Shown here: in pieces, positions 41,469 through 50,629 of the stretch
Position numbering within the stretch: position 1 is the stretch's first letter
Layout of the letters: the number at the start of each line of letters is the position of its first letter
Assembly: GCF_022811845.1 (NCBI RefSeq)
Contig: NZ_CP064266.1
Coordinates: forward strand, 3,596,001-3,660,000
Source of the DNA: Bacillus pseudomycoides
GTDB lineage: Bacteria; Bacillota; Bacilli; Bacillales; Bacillaceae_G
DNA length: 64,000 nucleotides
Direction: 5' to 3'
Translations under genes and position numbers: made by a program
The notes under the pieces: model-generated
The model's input: only the letters and a program-made list of their open reading frames with translations
Databases searched by the model: none
Told to the model about the DNA's origin: nothing

Positions 41469-42233
41469 GTGGGGAATGTGGTGATAAGAGTGGGCAATCA
41501 AGAGATGAGTGTCATAGAACATCTTGGGGAGTTAAGGAAGCGACTCATTATAACAGCGCTGACGTTTCTGATTTTTATTGTCATTGGCTTTTCGTTTACG
41601 AAAGAAATATATCATTTTATCGTAAAAGATTTAAATATGAAATTAACTGTTCTAGGTCCAAGTGATATTTTATGGATTTATTTTGTGATTGCAGCTGTCT
41701 TTTCAATTGTATGTACAATACCAGTTGCAGCTCTACAAATTTGGCTATTTGTAAAACCAGCATTACACGAACATGAGCGAAAAATGACAATTTTGTATAT
41801 ACCGGCATTATTTTTATTGTTTATTGGAGGGCTTTGCTTCGGTTATTTTCTGATTTTACCATTTGTTTTACAATTTTTAATGAGTCTTGGTGATGACATG
41901 TTTCAGACAATGTTTACGACGGATAAGTATTTTTCATTTGTGATGAATATGACTGTACCGTTTGCTGTGATATTCGAGTTACCTGTCGTTACGATGTTTT
42001 TAACTAGTATTGGGGTTCTTAATCCGATAGCGCTACAAAAAGTGAGAAGATATGCGTATTTTATTTTGATTGTAATTGCTGTTTGTATTACACCACCAGA
42101 CTTTATTTCTGATTTTTCAGTAGCTGTACCTCTTCTTGTAATTTATGAATTAAGTATTACAGCATCAAAGTTTGTTTATAAGCGGAAAATAAAACGAGAA
42201 GCGAATATAGAATCAAAAAGTGCCTCATTATAA
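41469..42233 (+). CDS. tatC: Twin-arginine translocase subunit TatC
   Basis: A protein of about 250 residues with six TM segments. The N-terminal signature EMSVIEHLGELRKRLIITAL (signal-peptide binding region), PALHEHERKMTILYIPALFL, YFLILPFVLQFLMSLGDDMF and CITPPDFISDFSVAVPLLVI are diagnostic of TatC, the twin-arginine signal receptor. The start is ambiguous: several in-frame GTG codons (41469, 41478, 41481, 41490) precede the conserved part, none with an ideal site. A terminator (AAAAAGTGCC / GGCACTTTTTTTT) overlaps its stop at 42215-42247. Confidence 0.93.
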   Translation: MGNVVIRVGNQEMSVIEHLGELRKRLIITALTFLIFIVIGFSFTKEIYHFIVKDLNMKLTVLGPSDILWIYFVIAAVFSIVCTIPVAALQIWLFVKPALHEHERKMTILYIPALFLLFIGGLCFGYFLILPFVLQFLMSLGDDMFQTMFTTDKYFSFVMNMTVPFAVIFELPVVTMFLTSIGVLNPIALQKVRRYAYFILIVIAVCITPPDFISDFSVAVPLLVIYELSITASKFVYKRKIKREANIESKSASL

Positions 42234-42387
42234 AGGCACTTTTTTTAATTATTTGTTATACTATACTTGTAAACGTATACAATATAAAGAAGAAAAAAAT
42301 TATAGAATCTCCGAAATTTAGACAAACTTTTCACCATTGTAAGTTTATACTGAAGTTATAAATCCAATAAAAAAGAGGATTGATATC

Positions 42388-42639
42388 GTGATTATGAAAA
42401 GTTTTTATTTCACTCATTCAACAGGGAATTGTATCAAGATATTTGAAATTCCTGTCCTACAGGCACAGCATCCGTTAGCCTTTCTAATTCAGTCACGTCT
42501 TCAACTATTTATTGCTAAAATTCAAAAACAAAAACAACCGAGATTTTCATACTCTTTTCGTGAATATTTACAAAGTTGCTTAAAGTGGAATGATTATTCG
42601 AATGTATATCAAACAAATTCACTTGAAAAAAATGCATAA
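42388..42639 (+). CDS. Small basic protein of unknown function
   Basis: An 83-residue frame starts at GTG behind AAAGAGG. It is aromatic- and Gln-rich with an internal hydrophobic helix (HPLAFLIQSRLQLFIAKIQK) and no recognised motif. A hairpin with T-tract (GACAGGGC / GCTCTGTC at 42651-42672) follows at once, so a monocistronic transcript is plausible. It may be a B. cereus-group-specific small protein. Confidence 0.5.
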   Translation: MIMKSFYFTHSTGNCIKIFEIPVLQAQHPLAFLIQSRLQLFIAKIQKQKQPRFSYSFREYLQSCLKWNDYSNVYQTNSLEKNA

Positions 42640-42793
42640 TTTAAAATAGAGACAGGGCGAATATGCTCTGTCGTTTTCTTTTTGGATATAAAAAAAGAAA
42701 GAAATTTGCCGAAAATCGCTTCAAACTGTTGAAAGCATTGTGAATACTAGTATAATAACAAGGAGAGCGTATTGGAAAGGGAAGAAGTAAAAT

Positions 42794-43636
42794 ATGCAAA
42801 AAATTAAAATTGTTACAGACTCAACGGCAGATTTATCACAAGATGTGACTGAGAAATATGGTATTCATGTTGTACCATTATCTATTTCTGTGAATGGACA
42901 AACATACTTAGACCGAGTGGATTTGCAACCGGATGAATTTATTGAAGAAATGATGAAATCAGAAGAATTACCAAAGACTTCACAACCGGCTATGGGATCA
43001 ATTGTAGAAATGTATAATAAATTAGGTGAAGATGGAAGCGAAGTTCTTTCCATACATATGACAGGTGGGATGAGTGGTACTGTTGCAACGGCAAATAGTG
43101 CTGCATCAATGACAGAGACAAAGGTAACAGTTGTTGATTCTCAATTTATTACTCATGCTTTAGCATACCAAGTAATTGAAGCTGCAAAAATGGCGCAAGA
43201 AGGACGCTCATTAGAAGAAATTTTAAAACGTATTGATGAAGTAAGAAAGAATACTCGTTTGTATGTAGTTGTGGATACGTTAGAAAATTTAGTAAAAGGT
43301 GGACGTATCGGAAAAGGAAAAGCATTTATCGGTTCTTTATTAAATATTAAACCGATTGCTAACCTTGAAGGTGGTGTATATAACCCTGTAACAAAAGTGC
43401 GTAGCCAAGGGCAAATTGTAAAAACATTAGCAAAATTATTTGAGCAAGATACAGCTGGGAAAGTGGTAAAAGCAGTAGCGATTCCACATGCAAAAGCATT
43501 TCCGTTAGCAGAAAGTGTAAAAGCAGCTGTTGAAAAAGTTAGTGGATTCACACAATCAGAAATTTTTTATACGACTCCAGTTATTAGTACTCATACAGGA
43601 CCAGGCGCAATTGGATTTACGTATTTAGCAGAGTAA
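42794..43636 (+). CDS. DegV-family fatty-acid-binding protein
   Basis: A 280-residue protein starts at ATG behind GGGAAG. The DegV fold: KIVTDSTADLSQDVTEKYGI, VVPLSISVNGQTYLDRVDLQ, PKTSQPAMGSIVEMYNKLGE, MTGGMSGTVATANSA (fatty-acid carboxylate contact region) and NLVKGGRIGKGKAFIGSLLN IKPI. DegV/FakB proteins present acyl chains to the kinase FakA in Gram-positive bacteria for phospholipid synthesis. Single gene with its own terminator. Confidence 0.93.
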   Translation: MQKIKIVTDSTADLSQDVTEKYGIHVVPLSISVNGQTYLDRVDLQPDEFIEEMMKSEELPKTSQPAMGSIVEMYNKLGEDGSEVLSIHMTGGMSGTVATANSAASMTETKVTVVDSQFITHALAYQVIEAAKMAQEGRSLEEILKRIDEVRKNTRLYVVVDTLENLVKGGRIGKGKAFIGSLLNIKPIANLEGGVYNPVTKVRSQGQIVKTLAKLFEQDTAGKVVKAVAIPHAKAFPLAESVKAAVEKVSGFTQSEIFYTTPVISTHTGPGAIGFTYLAE

Positions 43637-43675
43637 AAAAAGCTACTTGAATGGACCATTCAAGTAGCTTTTTTT
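43635..43675. terminator. Terminator of the degV-family gene
   Basis: AAAAAGCTACTTGAATGG (from 43637) with CCATTCAAGTAGCTTTTT, an 18-bp stem. Confidence 0.9.
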
Positions 43676-43676
43676 A

Positions 43677-43757
43677 CTAGCATAGAAAATATGAGATGAG
43701 AAGAGTAATAAAGGCGCTTCCGCTAATGATATAACGTGTTTGTAAGTATTTTTCCAT
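43677..43757 (-). CDS. 26-residue putative membrane peptide
   Basis: The minus-strand frame MEKYLQTRYIISGSAFITLL ISYFLC ends with TAG at 43679-43677. It has a short polar N-terminus and a hydrophobic span (residues 9-25). The upstream site is weak (GGTG at 7 bp), so translation is uncertain. It abuts the degV terminator. Recorded because a similar, better-supported peptide occurs at 31264-31341. Confidence 0.3.
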   Translation of the reverse strand: MEKYLQTRYIISGSAFITLLISYFLC

Positions 43758-43786
43758 GAAAACACCATTTTCATTTTTCTTTATCC

Positions 43787-43862
43787 CGTAAAAACCCGAT
43801 TGGAGAGGACTAATAATCAGTGGGGGAGGAAGACCACCCACTGATTAAAGTTTCACTTTATA
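43787..43862 (+). repeat. Structured intergenic repeat, copy A
   Basis: A block with CGTAAAAACCCGATTGG, ACTAATAATCAGTGGGGG, CCCACTGATTAAAGTTTCAC and TTTATA. It is about 85% identical to 56580-56656. AATCAGTGGG (43815-43824) pairs with CCCACTGATT (43837-43846). It lacks the upstream GTGCAGT/ACTGCAC helix present in copy B. Probably one of the dispersed intergenic repeats of the B. cereus group (the bcr type, from memory; which one is not determined). Confidence 0.75.
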
Positions 43863-43885
43863 CAATGTATTCCTAAAGGGATTTG

Positions 43886-44863
43886 CTATACATGAAAATG
43901 TTCTAACGTTTGTTTGTGCTCTTTTTTCTCATTTGTTGATGGGGTAGAAGTATACGTTTGCCCAAGAAACAATACGTGAAGTTGTTCCCAAGGTAACATA
44001 CGTAAATTCCAATTATTACGTAGTCTTGTAATTGCCTCTCTAGGCGTCTCATCAGCAAGTGCAAATGTACCGTAATGCATGGGGATGAAATGCGTTGCTT
44101 TTACATCTAAAAAGGCTTGCACTGCTTCCTCGGGGGAAACATGTGATACTTTCATAAACCATTCTGGTTCATAAGCGCCAATAGGCATTAGGGCAATATC
44201 TATAGAAAATCGATTGCCAATTTCTTTAAATCCTTGGAAATAGCCACTATCACCACAAAAATAAATTGTTTCATCTGTTGTGCCATTATTGATAACCCAT
44301 CCACCCCAGTGGGAAGTATTCATGTCAAACAATGATCTTCTTGTCCAGTGCTGTGCTGGTACGAAGTGAAAATCGACATCATCAATTTTTGTGGATTCCC
44401 ACCAACTATATTCTTCTACTCGCATAAGTTTTTTTCTTGTAAATAATTTTTTTAATCCAATAGGTACTAAATATAGAACATCCGAATTCAATTGACGAAG
44501 TGTAGAAAAATCCAAATGATCATAATGACCGTGTGAAATAAGGACAATATCAATTTTGGGTAATTCCTGTAATGAAAGGCCGGGACTCGTTAGCCTTGGA
44601 ACAAGCTTTATTTTTTTTGACCATACTGGATCTGTTAAAATGTTGAGCCCGTTTATTTGTATCAGGAATGTTGAGTGACCTATCCAAGTAATCGTTGTTT
44701 TTTCAGTATTTGTTCGTAAAAATTGAGCATGCTTGACAGGTGATTGTTCTACTAGATAAGAAAAATCTTTCTTGCTTTGTTTTCGTTCCTTACGCCAACG
44801 TAAAAACGAACGAATTGTTTTTTTTGTACTAACATTATCCATGTTTTCATAGCGCTTTGCCAT
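43886..44863 (-). CDS. MBL-fold metallo-hydrolase, NAPE-PLD-like
   Basis: A 325-residue protein; start ATG 44863 was chosen because GAGGTGA is 5 bp upstream. The metal-binding motif is LISHGHYDHLDFSTL (HxHxDH); further ligands lie in PAQHWTRRSL, FCGDSGYFQGF and FIPMHYGTFALADE. The ITWIGHSTFLIQINGLNILT DPVW start matches the N-acyl-phosphatidylethanolamine phospholipase D/UlaG-like branch, which hydrolyses phosphodiester or lactone substrates. No signal; the substrate here is not known. Confidence 0.9.
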   Translation of the reverse strand: MAKRYENMDNVSTKKTIRSFLRWRKERKQSKKDFSYLVEQSPVKHAQFLRTNTEKTTITWIGHSTFLIQINGLNILTDPVWSKKIKLVPRLTSPGLSLQELPKIDIVLISHGHYDHLDFSTLRQLNSDVLYLVPIGLKKLFTRKKLMRVEEYSWWESTKIDDVDFHFVPAQHWTRRSLFDMNTSHWGGWVINNGTTDETIYFCGDSGYFQGFKEIGNRFSIDIALMPIGAYEPEWFMKVSHVSPEEAVQAFLDVKATHFIPMHYGTFALADETPREAITRLRNNWNLRMLPWEQLHVLFLGQTYTSTPSTNEKKEHKQTLEHFHV

Positions 44864-45216
44864 GAACATCACCTCGTTTAAAATCTTTGTAGTTGTATTG
44901 TACCGAAATGTTGCAAAGGAAAAAAGTAAGGAAAATTGATTAACGATTAAAAAATTGTAAACAATCGTGTGGTCATCTTTACAAAGTAGAAAACGAGGAG
45001 GGACGTATTAAAAATTGTTATGTATAGAGACGAGAAGGAGAGAATATTAGTAAACAATAAAACATTTGTCTAGTAATTCGCTCAAAAATAGGAAGTAACA
45101 TACCTAAATTCGTACGATTTCGTGAACAAATAGATAAACAATTTTCTCATAGTGTTTACTTTTGTTATGATAAACATGACATACATAAATTAAAGAAAAA
45201 GAAGAGAGGTTTGAAA
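44864..45216. other. Intergenic region, no gene supported
   Basis: An open frame of about 50 codons (from 45064, containing NIPKFVRFREQIDKQFSHSV) runs into the sco start but has no start codon or ribosome binding site. Otherwise AT-rich spacer with an isolated AGAAGGAGAG at about 45035 without a following gene. Confidence 0.4.
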
Positions 45217-45801
45217 ATGAAGCGTTATCAAAAGCTGATTGGTCTCATAGTTGTTTTTTGCGTCTTTATACTTGCAGGATGCGGCTCAGGATCAAAACTC
45301 CGTAAACCATTAAATTGGGATTTAGAAACTTTTCAATACATAAATCAAGATGGTAAACAGTTTGGAACAAAAGATTTAAAAGGCAAAGTATGGGTAGCTG
45401 ATTTTATGTTTACAAATTGCCAAACGGTTTGTCCTCCTATGACTGCTAATATGGCAAAGTTACAGAAGATGGCGAAAGAGAAAAAATTAGATGTTCAATT
45501 TGTTTCGTTTAGTGTAGATCCTGAACTTGATAAGCCAGAGAATTTGAAAGCATTTATACAAAAGTTCACAGAGGATACAAGTAATTGGAACTTGTTAACT
45601 GGTTACTCATTGGAAGATATCACGAAATTTTCAAAGGATAATTTCCAATCGCTTGTAGATAAACCAGAGAATGGGCAAGTTATCCACGGAACATCGTTTT
45701 TCTTAGTCGATCAAGAAGGTAAGGTAATGAAAAAATACAGCGGAATTAGTAATACACCGTATGAAGATATTTTACGTGATATGGAACGATTATTGAAATA
45801 A
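45217..45801 (+). CDS. ypmQ: SCO1/SenC-family copper chaperone lipoprotein
   Basis: A 194-residue lipoprotein; ATG 45217 follows AGAGAGG. Lipobox ILAGC (Cys about 23). Thioredoxin-like SCO domain with the copper/redox motif CQTVCPP (Cys68, Cys72) and the ligand His157 in VIHGTSFFLVDQEGK. It delivers copper to the CuA site of cytochrome c oxidase on the outer membrane face. Corresponds to BsSco (YpmQ). Single gene ended by a terminator at 45801-45829. Confidence 0.93.
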   Translation: MKRYQKLIGLIVVFCVFILAGCGSGSKLRKPLNWDLETFQYINQDGKQFGTKDLKGKVWVADFMFTNCQTVCPPMTANMAKLQKMAKEKKLDVQFVSFSVDPELDKPENLKAFIQKFTEDTSNWNLLTGYSLEDITKFSKDNFQSLVDKPENGQVIHGTSFFLVDQEGKVMKKYSGISNTPYEDILRDMERLLK

Positions 45802-45829
45802 AAGAAGGATGCTGAGCATCCTTCTTTTT
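45801..45829. terminator. Terminator of sco, bidirectional
   Basis: AAAGAAGGATGCT-GAG-AGCATCC-type stem (GAAGGATGCT / AGCATCCTTC) followed by TTTTT, between convergent sco and hsp20 genes. Confidence 0.88.
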
Positions 45830-45853
45830 GTATATGGAAAATATATATAATGA

Positions 45854-46321
45854 TTAATCTATGGATAAAATATCATGCTGTTGCGGAAGTTTTGGAGCGC
45901 GGATTTCTAAAATACCATTTTGATAAGAAGCTTTTGAACTTTTTTTCTTAATTAAATATGGAAGTTTAATCATGCGTGAAGCTCCTGACATGGACCGTTC
46001 ACGACGATAGTAATTATGTGAAACTTCATCTTTTGTTTCTTCCATAATGTCTTCTGTAACAGAAATTTTTAAGTATTCACTTTGAATTTCTATTTGAATT
46101 TGCTCCTTTTGAACACCAGGAAGTTCTGCTTTTATGACCAATTCTTCGCCAGCTTCATATAGGTCAACAGGAAATGTTAATAAACGGTTTCCTTTTTGAA
46201 AAAAGTGATTCATATCTGCGATTACATCGCGTAGTGGTGTCTGTTCAAAAAAGTCGTCAATTTGTTTTAAGTAACTACGAATTGGTGGACGAGACGAAGA
46301 ATCTTTTTTTTCATCACTCAT
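45854..46321 (-). CDS. Hsp20/alpha-crystallin small heat-shock protein
   Basis: A 155-residue protein starts at ATG behind TAGGAGGC. The alpha-crystallin domain spans about 50-150: FPVDLYEAGEELVIKAELPG VQKEQIQIEIQ, YYRRERSMSGASRMIKLPYL and YQNGILEIRAPKLPQ. It is an ATP-independent holdase that oligomerises and keeps unfolded proteins soluble. It may be part of the spore or heat-stress proteome; no CIRCE or CtsR site was found upstream. Confidence 0.92.
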   Translation of the reverse strand: MSDEKKDSSSRPPIRSYLKQIDDFFEQTPLRDVIADMNHFFQKGNRLLTFPVDLYEAGEELVIKAELPGVQKEQIQIEIQSEYLKISVTEDIMEETKDEVSHNYYRRERSMSGASRMIKLPYLIKKKSSKASYQNGILEIRAPKLPQQHDILSID

Positions 46322-46539
46322 GTTTTTTGCCTCCTAGAAATCAATTTGCAATATCATATGACAAATGTGTGCAAATGTGAGTATCTATTTTTCATGTTTG
46401 TTTAAAAAAATTGGGTAAAATGTGAAATGGAGTGATTTTTTTATAGTTTTTGTCGCCATATTGAGTTGATTATGCTAGTATAAATAGGGTTGATATAGTA
46501 GTATAGAAACAGAATGAAAACTGAAAGAGGGTAAGAAGT

Positions 46540-48441
46540 ATGTGTGGTTTTGTAGGATGTTTATGTGAAAACCCTAGAGAGTTTTCAGAAACAGAAAAAC
46601 ATCAATTTGAAAATATGAACACGATTATTTTCCACCGTGGTCCAGATGACGAAGGATATTTTCGTGATGAGCATGTACAATTTGGCTTCCGCCGTTTAAG
46701 TATCATTGACTTAGAGGCAGGACATCAGCCACTAACTTATGAAAATGATCGATATGTAATTATTTTTAATGGTGAAATTTACAACTATGTAGAATTACGT
46801 GAAATGTTACTTGAAAAAGGTGCAACATTTGCTACGCAATCTGATACAGAAGTTATCATTGCATTGTATGCACATATGAAAGAGAAATGTGTAGATTACT
46901 TACGTGGTATGTTTGCATTTATGATTTGGGATCGTGAAGAAAAGAAACTTTTTGGTGCACGTGACCACTTCGGTATTAAGCCGTTATATATTGCACAGCA
47001 GGGTGATACAACATTCTTTGCATCTGAGAAGAAAAGTATTATGCATGTCATGCAAGACAAAGGGGTAAACCCAACTTCTCTGCAACATTACTTTACTTAT
47101 CAATATGGTCCAGAACCAGAGACATTAACAACCGATGTTAATAAAATTGAGCCTGGACATTATTTTGTAAAAGAACTTGGTAAAGAGATGGAAATTCATC
47201 GCTATTGGAAACCGTATTTCAATGCTTCAAGTGCAACGAAAGAGGAGCACATTCAAGCGATTCGCGATGTGTTATATGATTCTGTAAAAGTTCATATGCG
47301 TAGTGATGTGCCAGTAGGTTCATTCTTATCTGGTGGTATCGATTCATCTATCATTGCTTCTATTGCTAGAGAAATGAATCCAAATCTTTTAACATTCTCT
47401 GTTGGTTTCGAACGCCGCGGCTTCAGTGAAGTTGACGTTGCGAAAGAAACGGCAGAAAAGTTAGGTGTTACAAACCATAGTGTCTTCATTACAGCAAAAG
47501 AATTCATGAATGAATTCCCGAAAATCATTTGGCATATGGATGATCCTTTAGCTGATCCAGCTGCTGTACCGTTGTATTTTGTAGCAAAAGAAGCTCGTAA
47601 GCATGTAACAGTAGTTCTTTCTGGTGAAGGTGCAGACGAGCTGTTTGGTGGATATAACATTTATCGTGAGCCAAACTCTTTAAAAATGTTTTCATATATC
47701 CCTACTCCAGGGAAAAGTGTCTTAAAAGCATTAAGTGGTGCCCTGAAAGAAGGATTTAAAGGGAAAAGCTTCTTAGAGCGTGGATGTACACCAATTGAAG
47801 AACGTTACTATGGTAATGCGAAAATCTTCCGTGAAGAAGAAAAAGCTGAGTTAATGAAGTATTATAATGAAAGTGTTAACTACATGGATATCACGAAACC
47901 ATTGTATAATGAAATTAAAGATTATGACGATGTTAGCAAAATGCAATATATCGACATGTTTACATGGCTACGTGGAGACATTTTATTAAAAGCTGATAAA
48001 ATGACGATGGCAAATTCATTAGAGCTTCGTGTACCATTCTTAGATAAAGAAGTATTTGACGTTGCGTCTAAAATTCCAACAGAATTAAAAATTGCAAATG
48101 GAACAACAAAAGCAATTTTACGTGAAGCAGTGCGCGGAATCGTTCCAGATCACGTATTAGATCGTAAAAAGCTCGGCTTCCCAGTGCCAATTCGTCACTG
48201 GTTAAAAGATGAAATGCATGACTGGGCTGTTAATATTATTAAAGAAAGCAAAACAGAGCATTTAATCGACAAACAGTACGTATTAAACTTACTGGAAGCA
48301 CACTGTGCAGATAAAGGTGATTATAGCCGTAAAATTTGGACAGTACTTGCATTTATGGTATGGCATCAAATTTATGTGGAGCATAAATACGATACAAATG
48401 AGTTTCATGAAGAAACAAAGCGTGCGTATAGCTTAGTATAA
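46540..48441 (+). CDS. asnB: Asparagine synthase (glutamine-hydrolysing)
   Basis: A 633-residue enzyme begins MCGFVGCL with catalytic Cys2 exposed after Met removal. The N-terminal glutamine amidotransferase domain (IIFHRGPDDEGYF, IIFNGEIYNY) is followed by the ATP-pyrophosphatase synthase domain with SFLSGGIDSSIIASIA and VVLSGEGADELFGGYNIYRE. It makes Asn from Asp, ATP and glutamine. Length equals B. subtilis AsnB (632). ATG behind AGAGGGTAAG. Strong terminator after the stop. Confidence 0.96.
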   Translation: MCGFVGCLCENPREFSETEKHQFENMNTIIFHRGPDDEGYFRDEHVQFGFRRLSIIDLEAGHQPLTYENDRYVIIFNGEIYNYVELREMLLEKGATFATQSDTEVIIALYAHMKEKCVDYLRGMFAFMIWDREEKKLFGARDHFGIKPLYIAQQGDTTFFASEKKSIMHVMQDKGVNPTSLQHYFTYQYGPEPETLTTDVNKIEPGHYFVKELGKEMEIHRYWKPYFNASSATKEEHIQAIRDVLYDSVKVHMRSDVPVGSFLSGGIDSSIIASIAREMNPNLLTFSVGFERRGFSEVDVAKETAEKLGVTNHSVFITAKEFMNEFPKIIWHMDDPLADPAAVPLYFVAKEARKHVTVVLSGEGADELFGGYNIYREPNSLKMFSYIPTPGKSVLKALSGALKEGFKGKSFLERGCTPIEERYYGNAKIFREEEKAELMKYYNESVNYMDITKPLYNEIKDYDDVSKMQYIDMFTWLRGDILLKADKMTMANSLELRVPFLDKEVFDVASKIPTELKIANGTTKAILREAVRGIVPDHVLDRKKLGFPVPIRHWLKDEMHDWAVNIIKESKTEHLIDKQYVLNLLEAHCADKGDYSRKIWTVLAFMVWHQIYVEHKYDTNEFHEETKRAYSLV

Positions 48442-48446
48442 GTAGG

Positions 48447-48483
48447 AAAACCTTAAGATCGTATACGATCTTAAGGTTTTTTT
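48447..48483 (+). terminator. Terminator of asnB
   Basis: AAAACCTTAAGATCGTA / TACGATCTTAAGGTTTT, a 17-bp stem followed by TTT. Confidence 0.92.
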
Positions 48484-48534
48484 CATAAATATGTATTGAG
48501 CTTGATACAATAAGGATAAGAGGGTGGACAAAAT

Positions 48535-48894
48535 ATGATTACGTTTGAAAAAGTGAATACAGAGACAAAAAAAGTTGTGGAAGAAATGTTTGCTTCTCAT
48601 GGTTTGAATATGAAGGAAGTTCAATATTGTATAAAAGTTGATGATACATATATTGGCGTAATGGATTATACGTTGCAAGATGAGCATGCTATACTGTCTA
48701 ATTTAGTTATTCATTTTGATTACCAAGGCTACGGATATGGAACAAATACTTATTTTACATTGGAAGAAATGATGAAGCATAGAAATATAAAGGATATTCA
48801 GGTGTTGCAAGGAGATGTAACGGAACAAGCTAAATCTTTTATAGAGGGACTCGGCTTTATATTGAACGGTGAAATGTACATAAAACGCTTCTAG
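48535..48894 (+). CDS. Small GNAT-like acetyltransferase
   Basis: A 119-residue protein starts at ATG behind AGAGGGTGG. LSNLVIHFDYQGYGYGTNTY is a degenerate acetyl-CoA loop (QGYGYG), followed by QVLQGDVTEQAKSFIEGLGF ILNGEMYIKRF, the usual C-terminal beta-alpha unit. It is shorter than typical GNATs (about 150) because the N-terminal part is compact. Substrate unknown. Followed 50 bp later by a membrane protein gene. Confidence 0.78.
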   Translation: MITFEKVNTETKKVVEEMFASHGLNMKEVQYCIKVDDTYIGVMDYTLQDEHAILSNLVIHFDYQGYGYGTNTYFTLEEMMKHRNIKDIQVLQGDVTEQAKSFIEGLGFILNGEMYIKRF

Positions 48895-48944
48895 AAGGAA
48901 AGAAGATAGCTAAGGGAAGAAATGAATATAAGGCAGGTGGATGT

Positions 48945-49280
48945 ATGGCGATGACGTCTAGTTTTTTACTAATAGGGAGTTGTTTTGTAGTAGCCGAACT
49001 ATGCCAAATTTTTATTCGGAAAATGATACGTAAAAAGCGTAAACCGTATGAATGGCAATACATTCCGGTATTTTGTATCCTGTTTTTTACTCTGTCGGTA
49101 TTACAAAATGCGATTCATTTTCCGCCGATGTTAAACATCTTTTTGAAGTTTGGCTTAATATATAGTGGTAGTGGAATGACTATTCTATTTGGTTTGTTTT
49201 GCATAAGGCATGTTCATTATCAGTCATACATATTTATTTTAAATTGGCTCAATCGGGACGATGGAAACCGCCTTACATAA
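48945..49280 (+). CDS. Small membrane protein of unknown function
   Basis: A 111-residue protein starts at ATG behind GGCAGGTGG. Three TM segments (about 4-22, 40-60, 68-90) are separated by a basic loop RKMIRKKRKPYEWQ, with a second conserved-looking HVHYQSYIF segment. I do not recognise the family. The terminator AACCGCCTT / AAGGTGGTTTTTT (49266-49291) overlaps the end of the coding region. Confidence 0.6.
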   Translation: MAMTSSFLLIGSCFVVAELCQIFIRKMIRKKRKPYEWQYIPVFCILFFTLSVLQNAIHFPPMLNIFLKFGLIYSGSGMTILFGLFCIRHVHYQSYIFILNWLNRDDGNRLT

Positions 49281-49379
49281 GGTGGTTTTTTGTTTGGAAC
49301 CAAATTTTTATGTTGTACATAAAATAAAATAGGACGAGTATTAATATAAGTTCTATTAAATATAGAAAGGAAAGGATAT

Positions 49380-50360
49380 ATGAAGTTAGTTATAGATGCA
49401 GGTCACGGCGGATACGATTCCGGTGCTGTTGGAAACGGTTTGATTGAAAAAAATCTAACACTTCAAATTGCTAAACGTGTTCGAGATATATTACTTGCAA
49501 CTTATACAATTAATATTAAAATGACACGTGATAGTGATGTCTTTATCTCATTATCAGAACGTGCAAATATTGCTAATTCTTTCGGAGCGGATTTTTTCAT
49601 CTCATTTCATATTAACAGTGGCGGTGGAACAGGTTTTGAAAGTTATATTTATAACGGACTATCAGATAGCAGTTCTGCAGCAGCCAAACAACAAAAGATG
49701 CATGCGGCAGTTAATCCTGTTTTAACGAAGTACGGTTTGCGTGATCGGGGTGCGAAAAAGGCCAATTATGCAGTACTAAGGGAAACAGCTATGGATGCTT
49801 TATTAACAGAAACAGCTTTTATTGATACAACCTTTGATGCGAATTTATTGAAAAATCCGCAGTTTATAGAAGATTTATGTCAAGCATATGCGAGGGGAAT
49901 TGCTGTGATTTTAGGATTAACGGCAAATCCAAACCCGCCAAATCCAACACCTCAAACGATAGGTGTAGCCTATATTCGCGGGAAGAATGTGAACTTAAGA
50001 AGTGGTCCATCAACATCATCCTCGGTGATTCGTCAGTTAAATGCGCCAGAATCGTATGTAGTTTATCAGGAAAGTAACGGTTGGTTAGGTTTAGGAGCAA
50101 ATCAATGGATATATAACGATCCATCGTATATTGATTATGTGAAATATGGAAATAGCGATGGTAGTCCGATTGGAGTGGCGAATATTCTCGGAAAGAATGT
50201 GAATTTAAGAAGTGATCCATCAACATCATCCTCGGTGATTCGTCAGTTAAATGCGCCAGAATCCTATTTAGCATACGCATATCAAAATGGTTGGCTAAAC
50301 CTTGGAGGCAATCAATGGATTTATTATGACCCATCCTATATTGAGTACAATCAATATTAA
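49380..50360 (+). CDS. N-acetylmuramoyl-L-alanine amidase with two SH3b domains
   Basis: A 326-residue protein starts at ATG behind AGAAAGGAAAGG. The Amidase_3 domain (1-180) has zinc ligands in IDAGHGGYDSGAVGNGLIEK (His), and FFISFHINSGGG (His); VLRETAMDALLTETAFID gives the catalytic Glu. Then two bacterial SH3 repeats (about 195-255 and 265-325; each NVNLRSGPSTSSSVIRQLNA-like). It cleaves the glycan-peptide amide bond of peptidoglycan; SH3b anchors it to the wall. No signal peptide is visible, as in prophage endolysins and some mother-cell lytic enzymes. Confidence 0.93.
   Translation: MKLVIDAGHGGYDSGAVGNGLIEKNLTLQIAKRVRDILLATYTINIKMTRDSDVFISLSERANIANSFGADFFISFHINSGGGTGFESYIYNGLSDSSSAAAKQQKMHAAVNPVLTKYGLRDRGAKKANYAVLRETAMDALLTETAFIDTTFDANLLKNPQFIEDLCQAYARGIAVILGLTANPNPPNPTPQTIGVAYIRGKNVNLRSGPSTSSSVIRQLNAPESYVVYQESNGWLGLGANQWIYNDPSYIDYVKYGNSDGSPIGVANILGKNVNLRSDPSTSSSVIRQLNAPESYLAYAYQNGWLNLGGNQWIYYDPSYIEYNQY
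49983..50263 (+). repeat. Near-identical internal repeat encoding the two SH3b domains
   Basis: 49983-50053 and 50193-50263 are nearly identical at the DNA level (two to three mismatches in 71 bp) with a 210-bp period. They encode KNVNLRSGPSTSSSVIRQLN and KNVNLRSDPSTSSSVIRQLN. The near identity, including third codon positions, indicates recent domain duplication or gene conversion. Confidence 0.85.
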
Positions 50361-50629
50361 AATATAAAAGATTATCAATAGAATCGAATGACACCCTGCC
50401 TTGAATAGTTTCCAAACAGAGGAACTTAGAGGGAGGGGTTTTTTGTGGGAAAATAATTTTGTATTCTAATATAAATCTTAGACTTTTATATACCCACTCA
50501 TTTTTCATATTTGTCGTGTTCATGGGTAGGATGAAATTATATTTATGTTGAAGAAGTTAGGAGAATTTATTCTAGAAAAGTTTTTTAAAATATATTGACA
50601 ACTTTTAGTCTATACATTAATCTTTAAAA

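Noticed and set aside
45064..45216. Open frame running into the sco gene
   Set aside because: No start codon or ribosome binding site; the sco start at 45217 has a good site and a clear signal peptide.
49864..50523. 219-codon minus-strand frame opposite the amidase gene
   Set aside because: Its internal repeat simply mirrors the SH3b repeat on the other strand; no ribosome binding site or family motif.
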